A DNA stretch of 36,317 bases, taken from assembly GCA_017883135.1 (NCBI GenBank), contig JADGOE010000030.1, positions 1 through 36,317 on the forward strand, in the 5' to 3' direction. Shown here piece by piece: positions 25,865-34,333 of the stretch (position 1 is its first letter; every line of letters starts with the position of its first letter). Made by a program: the position numbers and the translations under genes. Source of the stretch: Acidimicrobiales bacterium (GTDB lineage Bacteria > Actinomycetota > Acidimicrobiia > Acidimicrobiales > RAAP-2). The notes below the pieces were generated by a model. That model saw nothing but the letters and a program-made list of their open reading frames with translations. It searched no databases and was not told the origin of the DNA.

Positions 25865-26980
25865 TCAGACGGTGGCCAGCATCCTCTCGAGGGCGACGCG
25901 GGCCCAGGCTGCGGTCTCTTCGTCGACCGTGATCCGGTTGCGAACCTCACCGTTCACCAGGCCCTCCAGGACCCATGCCAGGTGGCGCGCGTCGATGCGG
26001 AACATGGTGGAACACGGACAGACCAGCGGGTCGAGCGAGAGCACCGTCTTGTCGGGTGTCTCGTCATCGAGTCGCTTGACCAGGTGGATCTCCGTTCCCA
26101 CTCCGATCACCGAGCCGGATGGTGCCTCGGCTACCGCACGGATGATGTAGTCGGTGGAGCCCACCTGATCGGCGGCCTCGACGACGTCGTGGGCGCACTC
26201 GGGATGGACCACCACGATGCCGCCGGGATGTTCGGCCCGGAAGGCCTCGATGTGCGCGGGGCGGAAGCGTTGATGGACCGAACAGTGGCCTTGCCACAAC
26301 AGCAAGGTTGACGACTTGAGGGTGACATCGTCGAGTCCGCCGCTGTCGAGTCGCGGATTCCACACCGCCATGTCTTCGCCGGTATAGCCGAGCTCGAACC
26401 CGGTGTTCCGCCCGAGGTGCTGGTCGGGGAAGAACAACACCTGGTCACCTCTGCTGTTACCTCCGGCGTCGTCAGCGAGCGCCCAGGTCAGCACGGCGCT
26501 GGCATTCGAGGACGTGCAGACCACACCCCCGTGCCGGCCCACGAACGCCTTCAACGCGGCCGAGGAGTTCATGTAGGTGACGGGGATGACCCGATCGATG
26601 TCGGTCACCGCTGCCAGGGTCGACCAGGCCTCCTCCACCGAATCGACGTCGGCCATGTCGGCCATCGAACATCCGGCATTGAGGTCGGGCAGGATGACCT
26701 GCTGGCCCGGTCCGGTGAGGATGTCAGCAGACTCGGCCATGAAGTGGACGCCGCAGAACACCACGAACTCCGCCTCGGACTGGTCGGCGGCGATCCGGGA
26801 CAGTCCGAACGAGTCGCCCCGTGCGTCGGCCCAGACCATGACCTCGTCACGCTGGTAATGGTGCCCGAGGATGATCAGCCGCGAGCCGAGCTCGACCTTG
26901 GCCTGTTCGATCCAGGTGGCGAGCTGGGAGGGACCCGCCGACGCGTAGCGAGTGGGGAGTGCCGTCTGAAGCCGGACCAT
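25865..26980 (-). CDS. nadA: Quinolinate synthase
   Basis: Iron-sulfur enzyme of de novo NAD synthesis, condensing iminoaspartate with dihydroxyacetone phosphate to quinolinate; 371 aa. Landmarks: LGHHYQRDEV (38-47), FCGVHFMAES (Cys76), LPDLNAGCSMAD (Cys104), YMNSSAALKAF (136-146), VCTSSNA (Cys155), HPECAHDV (Cys262) and CPCSTMFRI (Cys321/323). Cys76, Cys262 and one of Cys321/323 are the likely 4Fe-4S ligands. The frame is open to 27226, but between there and 26980 the region near the gene has no ATG, GTG or TTG in frame, so ATG 26980 is used. GGGGG lies about 13 bases upstream. No nadB or nadC is adjacent, so the gene appears solitary between uvrA and uvrC. Confidence 0.95.
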   Translation of the reverse strand: MVRLQTALPTRYASAGPSQLATWIEQAKVELGSRLIILGHHYQRDEVMVWADARGDSFGLSRIAADQSEAEFVVFCGVHFMAESADILTGPGQQVILPDLNAGCSMADMADVDSVEEAWSTLAAVTDIDRVIPVTYMNSSAALKAFVGRHGGVVCTSSNASAVLTWALADDAGGNSRGDQVLFFPDQHLGRNTGFELGYTGEDMAVWNPRLDSGGLDDVTLKSSTLLLWQGHCSVHQRFRPAHIEAFRAEHPGGIVVVHPECAHDVVEAADQVGSTDYIIRAVAEAPSGSVIGVGTEIHLVKRLDDETPDKTVLSLDPLVCPCSTMFRIDARHLAWVLEGLVNGEVRNRITVDEETAAWARVALERMLATV

Positions 26981-27106
26981 GTTGGGTATGACCCCCTTGA
27001 GGAGGCGCTCCGGTGATGGCCGGCGGGGACAGCCTGGTCGCCCATCCGCGGGGATGTCGGCCCCGAAGCGGTAGATGTCACCGGAAACCAGGCCGGCGTG
27101 GCTACC

Positions 27107-27112
27107 AGTGTA
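27107..27112 (-). promoter_or_regulatory. Candidate -10 box (TACACT) for nadA
   Basis: Read on the minus strand this is TACACT, the same hexamer as before the aftD-like gene. It would give nadA a leader of about 120 nt. A small CATCC/GGATG hairpin (27043-27056) lies within that leader. No -35 box is obvious. Confidence 0.35.
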
Positions 27113-27185
27113 CGGCCTCGGGGACCCGTCCGCGCGGTGATGCACCTCCGGCCGGGCACCGGCCTCGGTTGCCCGACGGACACGG

Positions 27186-27191
27186 CACACT
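27186..27191 (+). promoter_or_regulatory. Candidate -10 box (CACACT), leaderless start for uvrC
   Basis: CACACT ends 6 bases before GTG 27198. It is one base away from the TACACT boxes seen elsewhere in the window. No Shine-Dalgarno precedes the GTG, which fits a leaderless transcript. There is no clear -35 box. Confidence 0.3.
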
Positions 27192-27197
27192 GGTGGT

Positions 27198-29117
27198 GTG
27201 GTTACCCGTCCGCTCCCTGGGTCCATCCCCGATGCCCCGGGCTCCTATCAGTTCGTCGATGCCGACGGCCGCGTCCTCTACGTGGGGAAGGCCAAGTCGT
27301 TGCGCCAGCGGCTCAACTCCTACTTCCAGGACCCGTTAGGGCTGGCCCCCCGGACCGCCCAGATGGTCCAACAGGCCGATCACGTCGAGTGGATGGTGGT
27401 CGCCACCGAGTCTGAGGCCCTACTCCTCGAGCACAACCTGATCAAGCAGTTCCAACCGCGTTTCAACGTCCGGCTGAAGGACGACAAGAGCTACCCCTGG
27501 CTGGCGGTCACCGTCGGCGACCAGTGGCCGAGGCCCGCGGTCGTGCGGGGCCGCAAGCGGAGCGGGGTGCGCTACTTCGGTCCCTATGCCAATGTCGGCG
27601 CCATCCGCGAGACGCTCGACCTGCTGCTGCGGTCGTTTCCGGTGCGGACCTGCTCCGATACCAAGTTCCGTCGCCACGAGCGCCTGGGCCGGCCCTGCCT
27701 GCTCTTTCACATCGAGCGCTGTTCTGGCCCGTGCGTGGGAGCAGTGGCCAGCGCCGAGTACGACCGCATGGTGGCCGATCTGGTCTCGTTCCTGAGTGGT
27801 GACACCGGCCCCCTCGAGAAGGGGCTCGAGGCAGCCATGCGCGAAGCGTCGAGCGCACTCGACTTCGAGAAGGCCTCCGTGTTCCGGGACAAGCTCGCGG
27901 CGGTGCGGGCAGCGGACGCGGTGCGTCAGATGGAGCTCGAGCGCCCCGAGGACCTGGACGTGCTCGGCGTGGCCGAGGACGAATTGGAGGCCGCCGTCCA
28001 GGTCTTCCACGTGCGCTCGGGAAAGGTCGTGGGGCGCCTGGCCCTGTTCGTGGACAAGGTCGAGGACCTGACCGCACCACAGCTGATCGAGAGGATTCTG
28101 GTGGACGTGTACGCCGACTCGGCATCGGGGGTGCCGAAGTTGGTGCTGGTCCCGACGATGCCCAGCGACGCCGATGCGGTGATCGAGTACCTCACCGAGC
28201 GACGGGACGGCCCGGTCGCCCTGCGGGTCCCGCTCCGGGGACCCAAACGGTCGCTGCTCGAGACCGTGGAGCACAATGCCCGCGATGCGTTCCTTCGCCA
28301 CCGCATGCACCGCACGTCGGACCACAACAGCCGGGCCAGGGCACTCGAGTCGCTCCAGAGGGAGCTGGCACTGCCCGATGCCCCGCTGCGCATCGAGTGC
28401 TACGACATGAGCCACCTGCAGGGCACCGACTACGTCGGATCGATGGTGGTCTTCGAGGACGGACTTCCGAAGAAGAGCGACTACCGCCGCTTCCGGGTGG
28501 ATTCGGTGCCCGGAAACGATGACTACGCGGCCATGGAGGAAGTTCTCACCCGGCGGCTCACCGCCCTCGTCGCCGAGGGCACCGCCGATGCCGGGCACCC
28601 TCCCACTGAGGGTCCGGCCAAACGGCGATTCGCCTATCCGCCGCAGCTGCTCCTCCTCGACGGGGGGCTCGGCCAGCTCAACGTCGGCGTACGGGTACTG
28701 GCCTCGCTCGGGCTCACCGAGCGGATTCCGATCGCGTCGCTGGCCAAGAGCTTCGAGGAGATCTACCGACCGGGCAGCTCGGAGCCGATCCGGTTGTCCC
28801 GGCAGTCCGACGGGCTCTACCTGCTGCAGCGCCTGCGGGACGAGGCCCACCGCTTCGCCATCTCGTACCACCGCACCCTGAGGGGAAAGCGGATGACCGT
28901 GGGCGCACTGGACGGAGTCACCGGCCTGGGGCCGAAACGACGGGCACGACTGGTCGAACAGTTCGGTGGGTTGGCCGGCCTCCGCCGCGCATCGAAGGAC
29001 CAGCTGGTGGGCGTATCGTGGTTGCCGGCCGGTGTGGGGGTCGCCGTGTTCGACCGGCTGCATACGCCGCTGTCCCCGAATGGTTCCAACGAGATGCGTG
29101 CAAGGGTGGATGGATGA
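27198..29117 (+). CDS. uvrC: Excinuclease ABC subunit C
   Basis: Dual-incision nuclease of nucleotide excision repair, 639 aa. The N-terminal GIY-YIG nuclease is seen in GSYQFVDADGRVLYVGKAKS (about 15-34). A cysteine cluster, Cys152, Cys167, Cys175 and Cys179, corresponds to the 4Fe-4S ligands described for E. coli UvrC, with a slightly longer first spacing. The UVR motif is near SSALDFEKASVFRDKLAAVR (about 219-238). The RNase H-like nuclease has RIECYDMSHLQGTDYVGSMV and LLLDGGLGQLNVG. The helix-hairpin-helix end includes GVTGLGPKRRARLVEQFGGL. The start is GTG 27198. The stop overlaps the rapZ ATG (ATGA), so the three-gene operon is translationally coupled. Confidence 0.97.
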   Translation: MVTRPLPGSIPDAPGSYQFVDADGRVLYVGKAKSLRQRLNSYFQDPLGLAPRTAQMVQQADHVEWMVVATESEALLLEHNLIKQFQPRFNVRLKDDKSYPWLAVTVGDQWPRPAVVRGRKRSGVRYFGPYANVGAIRETLDLLLRSFPVRTCSDTKFRRHERLGRPCLLFHIERCSGPCVGAVASAEYDRMVADLVSFLSGDTGPLEKGLEAAMREASSALDFEKASVFRDKLAAVRAADAVRQMELERPEDLDVLGVAEDELEAAVQVFHVRSGKVVGRLALFVDKVEDLTAPQLIERILVDVYADSASGVPKLVLVPTMPSDADAVIEYLTERRDGPVALRVPLRGPKRSLLETVEHNARDAFLRHRMHRTSDHNSRARALESLQRELALPDAPLRIECYDMSHLQGTDYVGSMVVFEDGLPKKSDYRRFRVDSVPGNDDYAAMEEVLTRRLTALVAEGTADAGHPPTEGPAKRRFAYPPQLLLLDGGLGQLNVGVRVLASLGLTERIPIASLAKSFEEIYRPGSSEPIRLSRQSDGLYLLQRLRDEAHRFAISYHRTLRGKRMTVGALDGVTGLGPKRRARLVEQFGGLAGLRRASKDQLVGVSWLPAGVGVAVFDRLHTPLSPNGSNEMRARVDG

Positions 29118-29965
29118 GTGAGTACCTGGTGGTGACCGGAATGTCCGGAGCTGGGCGGTCGACGGCCGGGGCCACCCTGGAGGACCTCGGCTGGTTCGTC
29201 ATCGACAACATGCCTTCGGCACTGATCTCCAAGGTGTCCGAGTTGGTGGACGGCACGGGATCGGAGATGGAACGGGTGGCCTTCGTGGTGGGGCGGGGCG
29301 GGGGAGACCTCGATGACGTCCTGCCGGCAGTGGACGCTCTGGAAGCCGGGCGGAACCGGGTGCGCATCCTGTACCTCGACGCCGCCGACGACGTGCTCAT
29401 CCGGAGGTTCGAAGGTACCCGCCGCCGCCACCCCCAGGCTGCCCGCGGCGTGGTCGACTCGATCGCCGACGAGCGGCTCCTGTTGGGAGAGCTGCGTGAC
29501 CGTGCCGATCTGGTGATCGACACAGGTGAGCTGAACGTCAACCAGCTCCGCACCCGGCTCATCGAGGTGTTCGGTACCGAGGAGCCTGCGAACACCATGC
29601 AGACCTCGATCGTCTCGTTCGGGTTCAAGTACGGGGTGCCCCTCGACGTGGATCTGATGTTCGACTGCCGCTTCCTGCCCAATCCCTACTGGGATGAGAC
29701 GCTGCGCCATCACAGCGGGCTCGAGCCGGAGGTCAGGGCGTACGTCCTCGATCGTCCGGAGACGGCAGCCTTCCTCGACAAACTTGACGAGCTGTTCGTC
29801 ATGCTGATCCCCGCCTACATGCGCGAGGGGAAGTCGTACCTGACCGTGGCCATGGGCTGCACCGGGGGCCGCCACCGCTCGGTGGTGCTGGCCGAGGAGC
29901 TGGTGCGCCGGCTGGATCAGCACGGCATACCTACCGCGGTCTACCACCGGGACGTCGAGCGATGA
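29114..29965 (+). CDS. rapZ: RapZ/YvcJ-family nucleotide-binding protein (RNase adapter family)
   Basis: Cytoplasmic P-loop protein, 283 aa. In enterobacteria RapZ directs RNase E to the small RNA GlmZ and so controls amino-sugar synthesis. Its role in actinobacteria is less clear, though it binds and hydrolyses nucleotides. The P-loop is GMSGAGRST (9-17), with Arg where most P-loops have Lys; this is usual in actinobacterial RapZ. Then come VIDNMP (about 29-34), FGFKYGVPLDVDLMFDCRFL and the C-terminal GCTGGRHRSVVLAE. The start is ATG 29114, overlapping the uvrC stop; an upstream in-frame ATG at 29018 lies inside uvrC. The stop overlaps the yvcK ATG. Confidence 0.94.
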   Translation: MSEYLVVTGMSGAGRSTAGATLEDLGWFVIDNMPSALISKVSELVDGTGSEMERVAFVVGRGGGDLDDVLPAVDALEAGRNRVRILYLDAADDVLIRRFEGTRRRHPQAARGVVDSIADERLLLGELRDRADLVIDTGELNVNQLRTRLIEVFGTEEPANTMQTSIVSFGFKYGVPLDVDLMFDCRFLPNPYWDETLRHHSGLEPEVRAYVLDRPETAAFLDKLDELFVMLIPAYMREGKSYLTVAMGCTGGRHRSVVLAEELVRRLDQHGIPTAVYHRDVER

Positions 29966-30855
29966 CGCCCACCTCCGAGGCAGGCTCCGTGCGCCGACAT
30001 CCCCGTGTGGTGGCCATCGGTGGAGGCCACGGGTTGGCTGCCACGCTCCGGGCCGTTCGCTCCTACACCGATCGGGTCACCGCCGTGGTCTCCGTGGCCG
30101 ACGACGGCGGTTCGTCGGGCCGGCTCCGCGAGCTCCTCCAGATCATCGCGCCGGGCGATCTGCGCAAGTGCCTGGTGGCCCTGGCCGAACCTGGCTCGCC
30201 TCTGGCCTTGGCATTCGAACTTCGGTTCACCGAAGCGGAACTGGCTGGCCACTCCCTCGGCAACCTGGTCCTGGCCGGACTCATGGACGGGGCCTCCGAC
30301 CCGATCGAGGCCCTGGACGAGGCGTGCCGGCTGCTCCGGGTCAAGGGGAGGGTCCTGCCCGCAACGGTCGAGCCGGTGGTCCTCAAGGCCGATGCCGTCA
30401 GCGGCCAGGTGGCCGGACAGGTGGCGGTGATGGCCACCAACGACATCCGGAGCGTGTCCCTGGTGCCCGCCGACCCCAAGGCGCCTGCCCAGGTGCTCGC
30501 CGCACTGGCGGAGGCCGACCAGATCATTCTGGGGCCCGGCTCACTGTTCACCAGCGTGCTGGCGGCGATTGCCGTGCCGGAGATTCGCCAGGGGATCAAC
30601 CGGTCGGATGCCAAGACCGTCTATGTCTGCAACCTCCGTCCCCAGGTCGCCGAAACCCAGGCATTCGACGTCGAGATGCACGTCGAGGCCTTGCGGGTAC
30701 ACGGCATCTCCGTCGATGTCGCGGTCTGCGATACCTCGGGCCTTCCCCTCGGCAAGCCCGGCATTCCGGTGGTCGACGCCGACCTGGCCCGCCCCAGTGG
30801 GCTGGCCCACGATCCGGTCAAACTGGCGTCGGTGCTGGCCGATCTGCTCGGATGA
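29962..30855 (+). CDS. yvcK: YvcK/CuvA family protein (gluconeogenesis factor, CofD-like fold)
   Basis: Cytoplasmic protein, 297 aa, that binds UDP-sugars. In Bacillus and mycobacteria (CuvA) it is needed for normal growth and cell-wall synthesis on gluconeogenic carbon sources. Visible family features are VVAIGGGHGLAATLRAVR (16-33), VVSVADDGGSSGRLR (43-57), PGDLRKCLVAL, SLGNLVLAGL and LGPGSLFTSVLA. The ATG overlaps the rapZ stop (ATGA). In mycobacteria and Streptomyces the next gene is whiA; here the next gene is gap, 122 bases on. Confidence 0.94.
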   Translation: MTPTSEAGSVRRHPRVVAIGGGHGLAATLRAVRSYTDRVTAVVSVADDGGSSGRLRELLQIIAPGDLRKCLVALAEPGSPLALAFELRFTEAELAGHSLGNLVLAGLMDGASDPIEALDEACRLLRVKGRVLPATVEPVVLKADAVSGQVAGQVAVMATNDIRSVSLVPADPKAPAQVLAALAEADQIILGPGSLFTSVLAAIAVPEIRQGINRSDAKTVYVCNLRPQVAETQAFDVEMHVEALRVHGISVDVAVCDTSGLPLGKPGIPVVDADLARPSGLAHDPVKLASVLADLLG

Positions 30856-30878
30856 TGCCCCGAACCACGAGAATGCCC

Positions 30879-30884
30879 TAGCGT
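30879..30884 (+). promoter_or_regulatory. Candidate -10 box (TAGCGT) for gap
   Basis: TAGCGT lies 93 bases before the gap ATG; the same hexamer occurs before secG (34063-34068). TGCCCC at 30856-30861 has a 17-base spacer but is a poor -35. Two small stems lie nearby: ACCACG/CGTGGT (30864-30869 with 30882-30887, covering this box) and CTCCG/CGGAG (30895-30909). Confidence 0.3.
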
Positions 30885-30965
30885 GGTCGCCGGTCTCCGT
30901 TCGTCGGAGGGGCATCAGTCCAGACACCAACGTGCGACCGGTGCGCACGGACCGCTGAAAGGTGA

Positions 30966-32000
<1,035 letters not shown>

Positions 32001-32044
32001 GGGAAGCGAGAGGGTTCGGGGGAAGGATGAGGGGAGGAGCGACG

Positions 32045-33262
32045 ATGGGCGATGGTGGGGAGAATCCGTTACTGAGGGGGCTGCCGTTGCTCGGCGACCT
32101 TCCTGATCTCGACGGGGCCAGTGTGCTGGTGCGAGTCGACTTCAACGTCCCGTTGCGTCCCTGCGCAGGCGAGGCCTCGACGGTCATCGACGACTTCCGG
32201 ATCCGGGCAGCGCTCCCCACCCTCGACTACCTGCTCGGCCGTGGGGCGCGGGTCACCGCCTGCACCCATCTGGGACGGCCCAAGGGTGCGGCGGACGTGC
32301 GCTGGGAGCTCGGTCCCGTTCGTGAGGACCTCGCACGGCTGGCCCCCCGGGTCGAGTTGCTGGAGAACCTCAGGTTCGACCCGGGCGAGGAGCGCAACGA
32401 CCCGTCCTTTGTCGAGAAGCTGGTCAATGGCCACGATGCCTACGTGAACGATGCGTTCGGAGTGTCGCACCGTCGACATGCCTCGGTGGTCGGCCCTCCC
32501 ACCCAGCTGCCGAGCGCCGCCGGGCTGTTGCTCCAACGGGAGATCGAGGCCCTGGGCGGGCTCCTCGGTGCACCGGCTCGGCCGTTCGTCGCAGTGGTCG
32601 GGGGCGCCAAGGTCGCGGACAAGCTCGGGGTTCTCAAGGCGCTCCTCAGCCAGGTGGACGCCCTGATCGTGGGCGGTGGCATGGCCTTCACCTTTCTGGC
32701 TGCCGCGGGCCACGACGTCGGGGGTTCGATGGTCGATCCGGACAGGATCGACGAGTGTGCGGAGCTCCTCGAGTCCGGCACGCCCATCTTGTTGCCGACG
32801 GACATCGTTGTGCTCGAGCCCGGTGCACCCTTCGGCTGCGACTGCCGGGACGGACAGGTCCGGACGATCGGGGCCGACGTTCCCGATGGATGGCAGGGCT
32901 TGGACATCGGCCCGGACTCGGTTGCTGCGTACACGCGCCGGATCGCCACCGCAGGGACAGTCCTGTGGAACGGTCCGATGGGCGTCTTCGAGGACGCGAG
33001 ATTCAGTGCGGGAACCGCAGGGGTTGCACGTGCGGTGGCGGACTGTCCCGGTTTCACCGTCGTCGGCGGGGGAGACAGCGTCGCTGCGATCGACGAACTG
33101 GGCCTGGCCGATCGGATCAACTTCATCTCTACCGGGGGTGGCGCCTCGCTCGAACTGCTCGAATACGGCGATCTGCCAGGTCTGGCAGCACTCAGAGGCG
33201 CGGTGAATGCGCCCCGGGGCAACGGCGACGGCGACGGCCGCCTGGGCGCATCACAACGGTGA
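32045..33262 (+). CDS. pgk: Phosphoglycerate kinase
   Basis: Transfers phosphate from 1,3-bisphosphoglycerate to ADP; 405 aa. Substrate-site residues appear in VRVDFNVPL (29-37), THLGRPKG and NLRFDPGEERND. AYVNDAFGVSHRRHAS is a slight variant of the usual VNDAFG-AHRAHAS. The nucleotide-binding half has GGAKVADKLGVL, GGGMAFTFL, VLWNGPMGVFE and VGGGDSVAA. I chose ATG 32045 because GGGGAGGAG ends 5 bases before it; ATG 32027 is a less likely in-frame alternative. The tail has a Gly/Asp run (GNGDGDG). The stop overlaps the tpiA GTG (GTGA), so translation of the next enzyme is coupled. Confidence 0.96.
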   Translation: MGDGGENPLLRGLPLLGDLPDLDGASVLVRVDFNVPLRPCAGEASTVIDDFRIRAALPTLDYLLGRGARVTACTHLGRPKGAADVRWELGPVREDLARLAPRVELLENLRFDPGEERNDPSFVEKLVNGHDAYVNDAFGVSHRRHASVVGPPTQLPSAAGLLLQREIEALGGLLGAPARPFVAVVGGAKVADKLGVLKALLSQVDALIVGGGMAFTFLAAAGHDVGGSMVDPDRIDECAELLESGTPILLPTDIVVLEPGAPFGCDCRDGQVRTIGADVPDGWQGLDIGPDSVAAYTRRIATAGTVLWNGPMGVFEDARFSAGTAGVARAVADCPGFTVVGGGDSVAAIDELGLADRINFISTGGGASLELLEYGDLPGLAALRGAVNAPRGNGDGDGRLGASQR

Positions 33263-34056
33263 CCGACGCCGGCTCCAAGCGGCGACCGCTGGTCAGCGGC
33301 AATTGGAAGATGAACTTCGATCATCTCCAAGCCATTCACGCGGCGCGTGACCTCGGTCTCCGCGTGCAGCCTGCGGACGCCGGCCCAGTAGACATTTCGG
33401 TGCACCCGCCGTTCACCGATCTGCGTTCAGTGCAGTCCGTGATCGAGGGTGAAGGCCTGCCGATCGCACTCGGGGCCCAGAACTGCGCGGTGGAGGACTC
33501 AGGCGCCTTCACTGGAGAGGTCAGTGCAGCCATGTTGGCCAAGCTGCACGTCGAGTACGTCATCGTGGGCCACTCGGAGCGTCGCCAGCTGTTTGGAGAG
33601 TCCGACGAGGTGGTGGCAGCAAAGCTGAAGGCGGTCCTGCGTAACGGGATGACCCCCATCTTCTGCGTGGGTGAGACCGTCGACGAACGAGAGGTAGGTC
33701 TGACCAGGGATCGGCTGGCCAGCCAGGTCGAACATGGGTTGGGGGCGGTCCCCCAGGGGGCCGTGGCGACCATGGTCATCGCCTATGAGCCGGTGTGGGC
33801 GATCGGAACCGGGCAGCCAGCCACCCCCGAGGACGCCCAAGAGGCCTGTTCGTGGATCCGTGAGGTGGTCGCTCGCTCGGTCGGAGCGGACCCAGCCGGC
33901 CAGGTGCGGATCCAATACGGTGGTTCGGTGAACGCCGACAACACCGAGCCCCTGCTTCGCTGTGCCGATGTCGACGGCGTCCTCGTGGGAGGCGCCAGCC
34001 TCGATGCGGCTGCGTTCGTAGGCATCGTCCGGGCCGCCGCCATCGCGACCCGCTGA
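33259..34056 (+). CDS. tpiA: Triosephosphate isomerase
   Basis: Interconverts dihydroxyacetone phosphate and glyceraldehyde-3-phosphate; 265 aa, TIM barrel. Catalytic residues are seen in SGNWKMN (Asn15, Lys17), VIVGHSERR (His105) and AYEPVWAIGTG (Glu177). The phosphate-binding end has IQYGGSVNADN and GVLVGGASLDAAAF. The start is GTG 33259, four bases overlapping the pgk stop. The longer open frame from 32755 runs inside pgk and is not real. Confidence 0.97.
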   Translation: MTDAGSKRRPLVSGNWKMNFDHLQAIHAARDLGLRVQPADAGPVDISVHPPFTDLRSVQSVIEGEGLPIALGAQNCAVEDSGAFTGEVSAAMLAKLHVEYVIVGHSERRQLFGESDEVVAAKLKAVLRNGMTPIFCVGETVDEREVGLTRDRLASQVEHGLGAVPQGAVATMVIAYEPVWAIGTGQPATPEDAQEACSWIREVVARSVGADPAGQVRIQYGGSVNADNTEPLLRCADVDGVLVGGASLDAAAFVGIVRAAAIATR

Positions 34057-34062
34057 GTTTGG

Positions 34063-34097
34063 TAGCGTCTCCAACGGTCGTGAGCCAGAGGAGGAAG
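34063..34097 (+). promoter_or_regulatory. Possible secG promoter element and strong ribosome binding site
   Basis: TAGCGT (34063-34068) sits 6 bases after the tpiA stop and matches the -10-like box before gap. GAGGAGGAAG (34088-34097) is the strongest Shine-Dalgarno in the window, with AGGAGG ending 8 bases before GTG 34103. secG may therefore be made independently of the glycolytic genes. Confidence 0.4.
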
Positions 34098-34102
34098 ATC
34101 GC

Positions 34103-34333
34103 GTGCTGACCGCAGTCATTGTCGTTCTACAGGTGTTGGCATGCCTCGCGCTGATCTTCCTCATCCTCATGCACAGCGGCAAGGGTGGCGGGCTGTCCGA
34201 CATGTTCGGCGGCTCAGTCGGCTCGGCCGCCGCCGGCTCGACGGTGGTAGAGAAGAACCTGGACCGGATCACCGTCACCGTCGCAGTGATCTTCGCCTTC
34301 ACGAATCTGATCCTCATCCTGCGCCTGCAGTGA
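34103..34333 (+). CDS. secG: Preprotein translocase subunit SecG
   Basis: Small inner-membrane subunit of the Sec translocon, 76 aa. Two spans are visible, VIVVLQVLACLALIFLILM (5-23) and ITVTVAVIFAFTNLILIL (about 56-73). They are joined by the conserved HSGKGGGLSDMFGG and a small-residue loop. The start is GTG 34103. Placement after tpiA is usual in bacteria. Its stop overlaps the GTG of the following binding-protein-like gene (GTGA). Confidence 0.95.
   Translation: MLTAVIVVLQVLACLALIFLILMHSGKGGGLSDMFGGSVGSAAAGSTVVEKNLDRITVTVAVIFAFTNLILILRLQ

Noticed and set aside
23263-25950. 895-codon minus-strand open frame opposite uvrA
   Set aside because: It mirrors uvrA codons (His/Val/Asp/Gly-rich), has no domain and overlaps nadA.
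26981-27226. Longer N-terminus for NadA
   Set aside because: The residues resemble no quinolinate synthase, contain no usable in-frame start near the gene, and run through the candidate promoter region shared with uvrC.
27420-29063. 547-codon minus-strand open frame opposite uvrC
   Set aside because: It is complementary to a well-conserved gene and has shadow-like composition.
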